Source of the DNA: Toxorhynchites rutilus septentrionalis
Taxonomy: Eukaryota; Arthropoda; Insecta; Diptera; Culicidae
DNA: 64,000 nucleotides
NCBI RefSeq assembly: GCF_029784135.1
Contig: NC_073746.1
Span: 97,867,015-97,931,014 of the forward strand
Direction: 5' to 3'
Below the pieces are notes generated by a model. It did no database searches. It was given only the letters and a program-made list of their open reading frames with translations, and was not told the DNA's origin. Below are positions 1 to 12,204 of this stretch, piece by piece. Both the position numbers and the translations under genes were made by a program. The first letter of the stretch is position 1, and every line of letters begins with the position of its first letter.

Positions 1-463
1 ATATTTGGGAATTTAAAAAAAATACTTTTTAAAAAAAATGAATTTTAATTTTTTAAGTAACTTTTTTGTCAGCGATATTTTTTTCCAAAAAAATTTTGGC
101 ATTTTTTTGTAAAAATATAAACAATTTCCTACATTTCATCCTATGCCATGAATTTTATAGATATCACAGTTTTTAAATTATAAGTTTTTGTAAAAAATTA
201 AGAAAAAAATTTGGTTTTTCAAAAAAGTAGTGTTATTTTTTTCGAATATTTAAAGTATGCTTAAATGATGCCCATGTCTTTACACCCACAACGTTTCACT
301 GCTATCTGAGATGGTGCTGCCAACTCCTAAGTCGAGTTGGCATGAAATTCGTCTGTTACCGAACAACTTTATTGATCCTCCATTTTATAAATCAAAATGG
401 AAATAAATTGAAAACAATTCATAATCTTAAATAATGACTTAAAGATTGTGCCCGAAAAAAATG
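1..463. other. AT-rich sequence, no gene seen
   Basis: Long A and T runs with no open frame of note. No repeat shared with the rest of the window was recognised. It borders the 5' end of the DD37E fragment that follows. Confidence 0.5.
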
Positions 464-1320
464 CAACATTTTCTTTTCTGTATAATTTTTATTGCCGGTA
501 AAAATTGATGAAATTTTGAGTAAAAACTAGTTTACAGTGTAATGTTTACATGTGCGAAATTTCGTCACAATATGTGAAGTGATTATCGAGATGATTTTTA
601 AGCAAGAAGGGCTTAGACAAAAAGTAGGGGCACGGTCGTGGAAAATCCAGGCCCGTCCCACAAGTGAATTGCGAAACTGTTTGGAATCGACCATTCGACC
701 ATGTCCCGTGTGATAAAATCGTTCAAGGAGAACCAGACGACCCAGTGGTGAGCTGGCAGTGGCATTAAAGTGGGCCGGGCTTCATTTATTCAATGTAAGG
801 GTGGGTTTAGACTAGTGATATATTCATGTGAAGATATATGATGGGATTTATAGAAATCGCATCAACCGTTCACACTAGCGTGAACTTCTATAATGAATAT
901 GTTCATATTTTCGGTGAATTTATTCAAATGAAGTAGAACTGCATCCAACTTTAGTGATTTCTCACCAGTGAGAAGTTCACAAGCGTTTACATATGCTGAA
1001 TTTATTCAAGTTATATATACCTCGAATAAGTGTATCATATTTATTCTCACCCGTTTACACCTACTTTCACGTGAATAAATCCATCTATAGCTATAGATAT
1101 CCCCAATGTAAACCCGCCATAAGGAAGGCGCCTACATTGTAATGAACGACGAAACGTACATTAAAGTGGACGCCAAGCAGATCCCCGGCCTGGAGTTTTT
1201 CCTCGGCAAGTCCCACCTGGATGTTCCGGAGAAGTTCCGGAAGAAGAAGGTTGACAAATTTGCCAAGAAGTACTTGGTGTGGCAGATGATCTGTGGGTGC
1301 GGCAAATTCAGCAAGCAAGA
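464..1320 (+). pseudogene. DD37E (ITmD37E-like) transposon fragment, broken, with nested MITE
   Basis: The 5' untranslated part (about 470-590) and the N-terminus starting at ATG 591 match the minus-strand copy at 26545-26850. Both have a start context after 'gattatcgag' and a KQE..LRQK beginning, followed by an IAKxxGIDHST-like helix-turn-helix that here is frameshifted. The frame is lost near 720-780, and a MITE (798-1119) follows. After it, from about 1136, comes the block around the first catalytic Asp (VMNDETYIKVD), then IPGLEFFLGKS and KKYLVWQMICGCGK, homologous to the copies at 31525-32537 and 58874-59893. About 80 residues between the HTH and the first Asp are missing, as is everything after residue GCGK. 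This is a dead remnant of a cut-and-paste DNA transposase. Confidence 0.85.
798..1119. mobile_element. 322-bp TA-flanked MITE nested in the DD37E fragment
   Basis: The element is bounded by TA at 796-797 and 1120-1121. The left end begins AGGGTGGGTTTAGAC and the reverse complement of the right end begins TGGCGGGTTTACATTG, an imperfect terminal inverted repeat. The interior is rich in short direct and inverted ATTCA/TGAAT motifs (for example around 820-905 and 1000-1080) and has no ORF. TA duplication and lack of coding capacity point to a Tc1/mariner-mobilised MITE. The ends are diverged, so exact limits may be off by a few bases. Confidence 0.7.
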
Positions 1321-2699
1321 CTTTTCACATTTTCAATACGTTTATGCTTTATAGTTTTATGTTATTATTACTTCTTCAAAATTATTCCAAACACTGTGTT
1401 CATTTCTAAATGATGTCTCAGCTTTAGAGAGCACTACTTCTTTCTGAACATAGAAAAAAGACGACATGTTAATTTTGCCTACACTAATTTCTAAAAAATA
1501 TATCAGGGAAGTCTCCCGCGTCAATTTCAATTTTCTTCAATACATTTTTTTCATTTGACTGCGTATTTTTTATGTTCCCTCATGTTGTATTGATTTAAAC
1601 TTAATTATTATCTGGAAATTCGACAAAACTCATAATCTGATTTGTCGGAATTTTTCTTTCTTCAATCGGGTAAATGTTTCATTCGGGAAGTAGCGTGTAT
1701 GGAAGTCGGTATAAAATTGAATCGACTTTCTCTGTTTGCATCAGGGTTGCCAACCTTCCAGTTTTTCCTGTAGATTGCCAGTTATCTTCAAGCATGCCAG
1801 CAAAACAGACAAAGGCCATAAATCTCCTGTTTCTTTAAAATTTTCACAGTTTTTTTTTCGAGATTTTCAAAAAAAAACTGTGAAAATTTTTTTTCCTTCT
1901 AGTGGTGAGAATCCGACTCCGCTTCACTCACATCGAAGACCTTCATGACGATTATCGTTTTTGTCTATCTATATCTTTATATATCTAGTATACGCACACA
2001 GAAGTACGGTACGGTGTTTACTCACTAATTTGCTTCTCTTTTATTGATATTCAGTCCAATCAGCAAAATTATGTCAGTTTGGATAATGTTTATGTAGGTG
2101 ATCAATGAATATTTGTCAGTATGTAAAATTTCACACAACGCCGTAGCTGATTTCATGACCAATTCGATAAAGTTTTACATAACACTCTGCAATCAAGTTC
2201 TAAAACGTTTAAATTTGAATGATCCTGTAATCATCAACGTGGCGATAATTGATCCAACTATTGCCACAGGGAGGACGCATATTTAAATTGTTCCCCTTCT
2301 AGGAAGTGATACAAATATTTGCGATCGAAATGATCTCCAGAAATACGATAATGCATTTGGGAATTTAAATTTTAAAACAATTATCTTGGATTCTAGAGTG
2401 GGAAGCCCTAGAACACGCGTTAGTTTTTGTCATTATGGACTATGGATCATTACATCAGGAACGAATGAGTTCTATTCATTCATATTCTTGAATTATAATA
2501 CGAAAAAAAAAAGTGTGCTAAAACTTCACAAATGAAAGAAACGATTCATATCAGCAAAAAAATATCAGAAAACATCTTGATATTATTTGCTGACAACACT
2601 GTAAAGTAATATGATCCCCAAGGATGCTTTGTGTAAGACAGATCGCACTAGCAAGATCGGTATAAATTTAAATTTTAAAACAATTACCTTGGAGCAGCA
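1321..2699. other. No gene recognised; AT-rich
   Basis: Only short chance ORFs. The segment 1743-1800 (GGTTGCCAACCTTCC start) resembles the short 'mismatched-lattice' motif seen again near 53300 and may be a transposon end. A perfect hairpin at 1837-1890 is listed separately. Confidence 0.4.
1837..1890. repeat. Near-perfect inverted repeat (hairpin)
   Basis: The arm AAAATTTTCACAGTTTTTTT (1837-1856) is followed after a short loop around 'cgagattttc' by its reverse complement at about 1869-1890. It could form a stem of about 20 bp. No T-run or gene context suggests a terminator role; it may be an internal part of a MITE. Confidence 0.75.
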
Positions 2700-3960
2700 T
2701 TTTCATTTTGTTTTTGTTGGATAACTTCTGTGGGTGAAATCGCTCTTGTACGCCTTCTTCGGAGGATGTTGAATCAGGTGGGAGGGAATGTACCTCACAA
2801 TTATGCTTCCATTGCGGGATACACGAACGGCATCCATCCTCCTGACTGACGAATGGAACTTAACTTTCTCAGCTCACCCAAATATTGCCAGGGCGACACA
2901 TCAAAATTTGTGCCTATTCGTGAAGCAAGCGGTGTCCCACACATCATCCTAGCATCCCAAAACTGCGTACGTAAACGTTAGCCACTGCGACACTGAGCGG
3001 GGCTCCTAAGCAGTCTCCACCGAGAGACCTGCAGGGCCATGAGACCACTGCAGTCCGGATGCTTCAGATGCGTTGTTTCCGTTTTTTTTTTTCTTTTTCC
3101 ATAATCTCGTGTAGGTAGTCCGAGGCTGCCGGCGGGAGATGGAAATCACGCACTTGGTTTTGCGCTTCCTTACCACGCCATCCGCGAACAGGCCGAACGA
3201 AAGCAGCCACCGGACCTACGGTTGCAGGTTCTGGCCACACCAACACGCAGTGGGCGAGCCTCAGGCGATGTTCGTATTAATACGATATTAAATACAAGCC
3301 GAACCATGCCATGTTTCTGCCCGGTGTGGTGGCAATGTGGCGCAAAAAACGAGCCCACTTTTTTCCTGCCTGGCTGAAACTTAATTTTAGGTTATGAATG
3401 GGCATCGTGCTTTGTTTCGAGTGTTTCGACCCCAAATTGGTTCATGTGCGCACCCTTTGTAGACTCACTTTTAACGAAAATAATCAAGTAAAATCTTACT
3501 CGAGGCTCACTTAAAAAACAATTTTATCATTGTTCCTCTGAACAAATATTTCGCAAAACAGCGAAACACACAATCCTGACAAATCGCTAAATTACGTCTT
3601 CTGCATAGCCGCAATTACTCATGTAAATCTAATACGAGATCGCAGTTCCTGCTGAAGTCATTCAATAAATTACCGACGTAATCATCCGGAAAGTCGTACA
3701 GCAGCACTTTGCTCGGGGCCACCACTACTGAAGGGGCAAAAAAGTGGCACATTACGGCGGAATACTACACTACTTCCAACCACGGCCAACATTTACCGGC
3801 GTGGGAGGTACTCCACACTCGAAATGCGCATGGACGCTGCACCAAATGACCATTAACCGGGACCCTAGCGTGGTTACCTACCAATGCTCGGCTCGAAACG
3901 CCTTTGGGCCAGAACCACAAAATGCAACTGATAATAAATGACTCCTAAACCACCTCATGA
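2700..3960. other. GC-richer apparently single-copy stretch
   Basis: Base composition rises clearly relative to the flanks, and none of the repeat families in the window occurs here. Such islands in AT-rich insect DNA are often exons or regulatory DNA. On the plus strand, 3744-3941 is open and ends with a segment reading TYQCSARNAFG, which resembles the F-strand Y-x-C motif of an immunoglobulin domain. No intron borders or first cysteine at the right spacing were found. No gene is called. Confidence 0.35.
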
Positions 3961-5331
3961 GCATGTAATCTTGTGCTGAGAGGGTGGTTCGGCTGCTTGC
4001 GAAACATTGCGAACAATTCGCATATACTAAGAAAAAAACATCAAAAAACATTTAGTTAGGATGTCACAGAATGTCATTTATCATGGGTCATAAAAATAAA
4101 TGAAAATCACAGCTTTGGTTATGAGTTTCATTTGTACATTATCCTCAAAGACAGTGTAAACTTCGCAACAATCGCTATTTCAATGTATAAAAATTTCCAC
4201 AAATACAGCAACTACAATTATATCAGCAAACTTAACCGTCTCAATCCGGCCTGAATCGTGTATTGCCACCCACAATCAGAACTGGAACGTAAGAGGCACA
4301 TTTCCACAGGTTGTTAACCTCCAGCGAGCTGGTCGGTGCACGTTTGGATCGTAGACAACATGACTGCAAGTATAACAAAAATGCAACTCTGATTTTATTA
4401 GCACATTTTATTTACTCACCGTCGTCATTCAGTCTCACCCGAGCGCACAGTCTAATGTGATCTAGCCATGTACAGAGAGATACCTACTACACTTAGAAGG
4501 CGCGAATCGCGAACCACATGTGCGCAGATCTACATGCGATGGAAAAGGAACCCGCACGGAGATATATTTACCTCCTCCGACGCAAACACATCCCTATCGT
4601 GTTGCGAAATATGACTTGCAAATGCGAAATAATTAATCAGTCATGGATTTCACGGAGTCTTAAAATGTTATTTTACGGGTTTTTTTGTTTACACTCAAGA
4701 CTGTCGGCATCGCAGCACCCGCATATAAGAAAATGCTACACTTGTTGTAGGCGTGTTGGAGTCTGCGAGTTTACAATTTTTTTATGTTGATCATTGAGTA
4801 TCTGAAATCCATCACAATTATCCATCCACTATGCTGGTGTCAATTGCAAATAATCGTATGGCTTTAATGCTTTTTCCATTGCGATTAGTTTTTTAAAGCC
4901 AGGTGTTTCTGGTGATGTGTTTAATTATTCTACATTCTGTCAAAAGATGCCGAAAATTAATCTTTTGAAACCCCGCATAAATATATTGTTAAAATTATGC
5001 CCCTTGCTAAGTTGTCATAACTATCACTTGGACACTTTAGTATACATGCAGTACTCAAGCGCAAAATGTCAATTAGTTTATTTAAAATACTCGATTATGT
5101 CAGTCAACGCGTATATCAATACGAAATTAGTCTCAAATTGAAAAAATATTACAATTTGAATTTCATTGGCCAAACGGGTGCAGTGCATCCAAAAACGATT
5201 GAGTAGTATACGCATGCTCTTGTCAGACTTTACCGTGTTCAGCTATAAATAAAAAATAAAGGAAATAGTAACTGGAACCCGTCATTTAAGTTTGAGAAAG
5301 ATTGCAGTTGAACTTTTTCATCACGCTGATC
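3961..5331. other. No gene recognised
   Basis: AT-rich sequence with short ORFs only; 4430-4800 is slightly more GC-rich. No repeat family shared with the window was seen. Confidence 0.4.
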
Positions 5332-5922
5332 AATTCAATTCTTCCTCTTAGTGGAAAGGAAACGTGTCACCCGTATCTGGGTGAAAGGACGACGAACGTG
5401 TTAAACAAATTTTCACACTAGTTCCAACCCGAGAACTAATTACGGGTTAACTATCGGGTCGCTCGTAACCGACCATCGATTTTGAGGTTTTTTCGTCATT
5501 GCAGAAAAATCTGAAATAGTTAAAATTATCAGAAATATATCTGTCATATGTATATAATTTTTGAAGACGATTATAATCACAATTGAATATTTTTTTTAAG
5601 GTTACCATATCCTTTTGTCAATTCGTGTCTGTTTTGCGATTTTCAGTTATCAAAAATGTGTGATGGAAGACAGCACCTTTTCTGTTGATCAATTCTGATC
5701 GTTTTTACTTATAGCGAATTCGTGTTTGAACCTAGATTCGTTTTAGATTATGCGAAACAACACTCACAACTTTAAAATTCAGTATAGTCGTGTTCCGGGA
5801 CCCGATCGTTAACCCGTAATCAGTTCTCGGATTGGAACTAATGTAAAAATAGGTTTAACACGTTCGTCGCCCCGTCACCCAGATATGGCTGATACTTTCC
5901 TCGTATGAATTGAATAGGAATT
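5332..5922. mobile_element. MITE with long terminal inverted repeats (about 130 bp)
   Basis: The left arm, about 5332-5470, carries ATCTGGGTGA, ACGACGAACGTGTTAAAC, GTTCCAA.CCGAGAACT and ACGGGTTAAC. All recur in reverse complement at about 5785-5920. The outer flanks TTCAATTC / GAATTGAA are also inverted and may be the element tips. The interior (5470-5785) has no ORF. The long arms and short total length indicate a non-autonomous foldback-type DNA element; the superfamily is not determined. Confidence 0.75.
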
Positions 5923-7279
5923 TTAAAGCATAGGCACCCAAATGTAACTATAGGGTATGTAGAAAAATAAAGAAATTAAAACCATTTTATTATAATGTTT
6001 ATACTATGCTTTTTATTAATTAACTAGCTGACCCGGCAAACGTTGTTCTGCCATATAAATTATTGCTAGTGGATATCTTGTTTGTGAAATGAAAAATAAT
6101 CAATATGTTGATAGTGTGTTCAAATGTTTTAACAATCTATAAAATCTATTGAATGTGATCGATAGAATAAAACGAATGAAACGATTTGAAACGAAAGTGT
6201 ATTTGATGTTTATGCTACCGAAAGTGACGGTTCGCATCGTCATTCGATAAACAAAGTGAAATGTTCGTGACTCATGTGTTCATAGTTGAGTTTCACATAC
6301 CGAGGAATGGATCGCCAAGACGATGATCGCCAACAAAAAAAAGACGGATGGGTAATGTCGGAGACATAACCGGAGAGACGTAGGACTACACCAAGGGGTG
6401 TCCATTATTCGAATATCATGGAGCACAGATTCAAGAATTACCAACCTCAGCACACGACAAATTTTGACTATTTCGTATTTGAATCTAAACACTCAAACGC
6501 GGTGCCAATGTTGTAGGGGTTATTGTTCAGCCGGCAACGCACACATACAATGGCAAGCATATCGTAATAGGAATTTACCGTCTGGTATCGTGATAAAATT
6601 TGGTTTTGCGTTCCTCATGAATAACTGTGTTCTACTAGTCAAGTCCTTCATTTGATACCCATATTGATTTGTAATTTTTTTGCTTTGTTGTGCTTTGAGA
6701 AAATATGTTTTGGTAGCGGCCGCCAGCTTGGATTTTCAAGATAATGAAATACGCAGTTTTATAATGATTGCAGAGATAAAGGTGTGTTCCAAATTTCGGA
6801 TCATCGGTCAACAGGAAGGGGGTCAAATTTCAATTAATATGGTACAGTGCTATAGACAAGCGTGTTACATACAAACATGCCACAGCTAAATAAAACCGTT
6901 TAAAAACTCCAGCATTCAATTAAATCGAGCGCGATTAGCCTCTCCTTCACTCGGCGCGACGCTTCCAACGCTTTCAACACACTTCGATAAACTCTTCTGC
7001 TCCCCATCGCATAGAATCTCCTGCCTCTCCCTCTTGCGGTATCGCATCGCATTCATCCCCTGCAAATGCAGCGATATCTCTTATGCTCAAAATCAATCTC
7101 AAGATAGCGTCTTTCCTGCTTGGCGTTCGATGATAGAATGTGGCCAAGCACCACCATCGCTCACTTTATATAGCCATATAGTTAACGTTGTAGCGACCGC
7201 CTATATTTATTCATAATCTCTTTTTCGTCCCCCACGTTCACCTTGTCCATACGTTTCGCCCGTACCCGTGGTTATTTGT
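5923..7279. other. No gene recognised; contains a repeat head
   Basis: 6027-6063 carries AGCTGACCCGGCAAACGTTG followed by a TTCTGCC run, the head of the interspersed repeat described at 18154-19826, here without its array of units. The rest is unremarkable; 6890-7190 is slightly GC-richer but contains no convincing ORF. Confidence 0.4.
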
Positions 7280-7562
7280 GATGAATAGCTGTTCGCTGCG
7301 GGAGCGCAGACAAAATGTATGGGAAAGTGGGGAATTCTTTCTTCCAATGTTTCATCAATTTCAACTTTATATGAGCTGAGAACCCGTAATGTGTAGCATA
7401 TAAACAATTGCTGAGGATATTTCCTATCAATGTGTCTTTTTGGAACCAAAATCCATTCATTAATTGAGGAGGTATTAGCGTTCAAAAATTGAACACTTTT
7501 TCACACTGAAATATTGAAATGGACCCCTATATTGAACGGTTAGACGTAGTCCTACGTCAAAA
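7280..7562 (+). repeat. Copy of the GACGTAG-palindrome repeat family (3' part)
   Basis: Shares AAAATGTATGGGAAAG and following TTC-TCC..TTTCATCAATTTCAAC text with the copies at 14180-14420 and 43490-43560. It ends in the palindrome GACGTAGTCCTACGTC at 7544-7559. No coding capacity. The family's nature is unknown; it is described in the findings. Confidence 0.6.
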
Positions 7563-8498
7563 AAATAAACCAAAAATATTAATTTTTTTAATTCAATGCA
7601 TTTCTACAACGTTATTGACATGTTTGATTTCTTAAAAGTTAAATGTAAAGTGAAAGAATAATATATATTTGTCGCGAAATAAAAAAAAAGAAATTCAATA
7701 TTAATATCTTTTAACTGCTGTCTCGTTCGTGAAAAATAATCTCTATCAGATTATCGGACCCGAAATCAATTTTAAATTGTTAAAAAATTTGAAATAAAAT
7801 CATTATTCTTAGTTGTTGAAATACTTAGAAACATAGCCCAGACCTAACCTTACTATCTTTCTATAAATCTTGTTGCATCTCCGCCAAAAGTTTATTCATT
7901 ATATTCATTATGAGATTTTTCCCCACTTGCAGAGAATGTGTTACTCTGTAATACAGAACACATATTAGGGTCTATTTTCATTTATAATTTTTGTTTTTAA
8001 AGCGAAAATTCATTATCATTTTCCCTCACAGAAAAGAAACATGAAGCTCAATGTAGTCTATGTTGAATTGTGTGGCAAACTTGCACCGTTTTGCACAACC
8101 CAATTGGATTTAAGCCGAACGGATTACAGCATGCAATGTTTCGATACGTTCGAGTAATTCTGACTCGATCGGATTTCAGTAGACGGAGGAAATAACGCTG
8201 CCGATTTCCTCAGACCGTATTTTGCGACTAACCAGAGTAAAAGTGTGCGTATGCGGTAATCCTCGCTTTTGCCATTCAATGTCATACATCCAGCATCGTC
8301 TGGTACCGAATACGTGTAATGTGGTAATGGAGCTCATTAAAGATTCATTTTTTGTTTGAATACACGTGCTGTAAATTCATGACAATGTATGCGTTTTGGC
8401 CTGGCAATGTCGGTTCTGCTCATAACAACGTATCGCTAATGAATGTATTCTTCTTCACGCCGCTTCTGTTGATTCTGTCGAATGAATCGCAGTCACAC
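7563..8498. other. No gene recognised; weak similarity to 11270-11500
   Basis: 7735-8030 resembles the interior of the hAT-like MITE at 11128-11809: both have an ATC..TATCAGATTA motif, a shared 'ttttcattcataattt' block and a following T/A-rich part. It may be a decayed relative without recognisable ends. Confidence 0.35.
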
Positions 8499-8578
8499 AG
8501 ATCACACGTATTGTAGAGCTTGCCACTACGTTGAGACGGCAAACGTTAGGAACGTTAGTACCATCGAAGAAGAAGAAC
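8499..8578 (+). mobile_element. Truncated tRNA-derived SINE copy (internal deletion)
   Basis: GATCACACGTATTGTAGAGC matches the body of the SINE at 12368-12650, then jumps directly to the 3' block TACGTTGAGACGGC, ending AACGTTAGTACCAT and GAAGAAGAAG. The tRNA-like head and the middle (ATGCATTCAAGGCGTGTTAT region) are absent. Confidence 0.8.
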
Positions 8579-9194
8579 ATCGATAGAACGATGTGTGTCG
8601 ATGATGAACTCCATATTATTGTTTCATCTTCGAATCCCAATTTCTTGCGTCGCTGTGCAGTCTTCAGAAATGTTTTCAACAACATTCGCATTGGATATAC
8701 ACAGGTGCTCTTCAACTGGTGTTTTATCAGGATTGATGATAATAGCGTGATTTTCATTTTGCAATCCCAGCATGTGTGATTTGAAGAATTTCAATAACTC
8801 ATTGCGCACATTCAAAAAGTTCACCGGCGATGCGCCTGGCTTTAGACGAATTGACGTTACTTGTGCAAGTTCGATGAAGCGAACGTAGCGCCATCTGTCA
8901 TTAAACAACGTCCGTTTTTTAATTGGTTCTATTTTATTTCCTTTCCGTCTAAATTGGTTCTACTTTATTTCCTTTAGCCATTGTTCACAGTCTTTTAAAA
9001 TCGTTCGGTACTCGCTTGACAACAACTAGAAAGAAGGGAAGTGAAACAAAAACGGACCTGAGGAACCACCACAAGGATGCGAAAGTAAAACAAATATTAC
9101 AGAGGAGATCAGATCTTTATGTACGTACGTACGTATTGCTCGTAAAATAAAAATGTACATAATAATGCAGAAAGTATTTCAAGGTTAATACTGT
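8579..9194. other. No gene recognised; short GTAC repeat
   Basis: A short (GTAC)n run lies at 9119-9136. The rest is AT-rich with no convincing ORF or shared repeat. Confidence 0.4.
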
Positions 9195-10168
9195 GCGAAC
9201 AAATGAAACACAAATTTCTGCCTAACTCGAGAACTAATCAAGCAAATGGAACCAAATTAGGCATATTGTGGTTTTAGGGTGCAATAAATGTTTCTATGAT
9301 GGTTAGACTCTCCACCCCCTTCTCTAAGGGGGGCTGCCATAGAAATGAAACACAAATTTCTGCATAACTCGAAAGTTAATCAAGCACAATTTGGGGTGTG
9401 AGGGTTTTTGGGTATGAGAAATGTTTCTATAATGGTATGACATCCCTCCCTCCTCTGGAATGGAGAGGGGGTCCCATAAAAATGTTACACATATTTCAAC
9501 CAAAAATATTCCAGCCAAACATGACACTTGAAAATTTTCGGAAAACTCTGAACGTACAAAATCGAACCTCACTCGTAGTCTGTCGATGTGAAATGGATAC
9601 ATGCTTCAGGCGTGTGACGATGCGGGACTGCTACGGTCGTAAGTAAGATGCACACACTCAACAGAGTATCGGGACGATTCAATGTGCTCGTGTTTGGGCC
9701 CTGTGGTTGGAAATTAAATCATACGGCAAGGGGTTAATGTGATGAAACGCACTCCTATATCTTCTTCAATCTATACCAAAAAAAAGGATCGCCAGATGTG
9801 TTGATAAGAGCAGAACTCGAGGAAGGAATTGGGCGATTTAGGGCTTTTTTTTTTCTATCATCTTTTCTGTATAAAACATTTATTCCGTGTAACGGAGAAA
9901 CATGTTATTTACAAATGGTTGAAAAATCTTGAACGAAAATTGTGTTTGAAAATAATCTGATATTATAATGATGAGTTTTGTTAGAAATACTAGGAATTTT
10001 ATAGTAAAAAGTAAATTCAACGGAGACGAATAGAAGATCAATCAATGAACAGTTCTGCGATTGAACTTATGAACTTGCTCATAGTAAGAAAACGTGAATG
10101 TTTGAAGGTATTGATAACAAAAACCAAATTTTTGGCGGGACGAAGTTTGCCGGGTCAGCTAGTTATAA
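9195..10168 (-). repeat. TAGCTGACCCGGC-family repeat, minus strand
   Basis: Read on the minus strand, the copy begins at 10168 with AACTAGCTGACCCGGCAAAC and TTCGTCCCGCC. It continues through text shared with 18605-18960 (GTTATCAAT, TTTCAACCATTTG, ATGTTTCTCCGTTACA) into three units of about 125-130 bp containing AATTTGGT, GCTTGATTAATTCTCGAG and CATTTC(T)ATGGCAG. It is not coding. See the entry at 18154 for the family description. Confidence 0.8.
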
Positions 10169-11119
10169 ATAAAACAGAAATGTCTCTCACGGTAGTCATT
10201 TTGATGTAACTTTGTGCGCATCGCATTTAAGGAATTTCCCGTGAAATTTAAACTATTCGACCTGATATCTTCGACAAATCATCAGTTTGGACAACTGTTC
10301 ACATATTCAATGAAAGGTAAACAGATATTATGTTTGGTTTCAGTGATCAATTCGCATTCGAAATTACTTTGTTGTTTGGGGCAAAATGAGCAACCACTGG
10401 ATAACGACTAACAATGTCATGTTTTCCAAAGCTGATCTACCTCATCAAATGTTGCTTTTCAAGGGGTTCCTTTTGTGGTTTTGATCCTGAAAAAATATCC
10501 ACCTCAACCTAAACCAAACCTCAATATGTGAAGCGTTATGTGTTTCTTACTACTTTTTCGGACGTATGAGTAAATTCCAATTACTACTCTAGGTGAATAA
10601 GCTCAGCTTGATTCATACATGTACCTACTATTTCAATAATGATTTAAACAAATTTAAATAAGGAACAACACATAAATATATCCCATTTGGCATGATATAT
10701 GTAATTGTTCATTTTACCACTACCATATGATCATTTTAACCGCACGATAAAAAAATGCTCGATTTTACATCTCATTTTCTTTTAATGAAAAATTTACAAT
10801 TTTTATTTTTTATAATAAAAAACGTTTGATACCTTGAACAACATTTAGTTAAGCTATAATATTCCCCAAAGAACGGAAATTGTAGCAGTATGTGAACGCA
10901 GTAAATGAGCATATTCCTTACGATGTTTATTTTAATCGCTTTTCCCTTATGTCTTTTTACACTGTCCTGAAACGGAATGACGTTGCAGAGCATTTCAGGA
11001 CAAAGAAGAAGACTGTAGGGTCCCTCGTTCCTAAATAAATACACACCTTGAATATATATGTATACACCTTGCATCAATTGGAGAGAAAATGATGACAGTT
11101 AATACGGTAGTAGAGAGTA
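10169..11119. other. No gene recognised
   Basis: AT-rich sequence with chance ORFs only. 11037-11070 has a short duplicated CACCTTGAATATATATG motif. Confidence 0.4.
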
Positions 11120-11127
11120 GTGTGGAA

Positions 11128-11809
11128 TAGAGGTGTGCAATCCAGCTCATCATGATGAACAGCTCAGATCAGCTCAGCTCATCTAGAAGAGCTGTTCTTT
11201 ATGAACAGCTCTTCAGCTCAGTTGTCAGTGTCGACATCTGGTGGCGACTTTCAATTTGGGTCCCAAACTCGATAGTGTAATCTTTATCAGATTAGAAGAC
11301 GAAGCCAGTTTAAAATGTTAAAATTTAAATGAATTTTTGTCTATACATTTCCGATATTTTTACTGAGACTTTTCATTATAATATAAAATTGTCTTCAAGA
11401 AGAATTTTTTGAGATTTTTTCACCGCCTACAAACAATGTTTTAGACTAATTTAATACACAGATTTTAATTTTCATTCATAATTTTAATTTTAAAAACGTG
11501 TTCATTCTGCCTGAAAGACAATTATTATTTTTGGCGCCCCCTAAAACAAAGCCCAATTCCGTCAACCCGAATATAACAGTTGAAAAGACAAGGAACAAAT
11601 GAAACTGAACTGATGTCATAACACGGAGAGCGAGAGACGGTCAGTTCATTTGAATCTTACAGCTCACACACTCTCTTCAATTCTACAGCTCTTTTCTCTC
11701 CTTCATCATCATCAAAGTGAGCTGAAGAGCTGTTTGATTTTTTTTGCGAGCTACTCACTTCAAAGAGTCGATTCTTCGGAACAGCTCATGAGCGGATGGC
11801 ACATCTCTA
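11128..11809. mobile_element. 682-bp hAT-type MITE with 8-bp TSD
   Basis: The 8-bp direct repeat GTGTGGAA flanks the element at 11120-11127 and 11810-11817. The left tip reads TAGAGGTGTGCAATCC; the reverse complement of the right tip reads TAGAGATGTGCCATCC. TAGAGRTGTGC tips with 8-bp duplications are typical of the hAT superfamily. Both subterminal zones are crowded with AGCTC/GAGCT motifs (11140-11220 and 11655-11790), as expected for hAT transposase binding sites. The interior is AT-rich and non-coding, so the element is non-autonomous. Confidence 0.92.
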
Positions 11810-11817
11810 GTGTGGAA

Positions 11818-12204
11818 GAGATCGCGTAACAAAGCACATGGAAATAGTAGTGATTGAAACGATGAGAAAAAGGACTGCAGTTTATAGACGTATTTTACAA
11901 AGACCAAGTTCCCCAAAAATATGTAGTATGGCGGGCCATACGCAACTGTGGTCGAGCAAGCACACACTTTACAGAAATTGAAATTTTGCACGAGTACTTC
12001 GAGAATAAGGACATTCATCAGTGCATTCGCCTCTAGCATTGAAAAAGGCCAATTTGGAAAACTAAACTAAACACACGGCATGAGATTTTTCAGGGGTATT
12101 ATTTGATGGCTATTTACACAGCAAACTTTTAAAAATTATTGACCAATAACTATTTGTACTACAATTAAGCATTATGCATTTTTTTTATCCAAAATATATA
12201 TTTT
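11818..12204. other. No gene recognised
   Basis: No repeat or coding signal was identified between the hAT MITE and the LINE 3' end. Confidence 0.4.
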
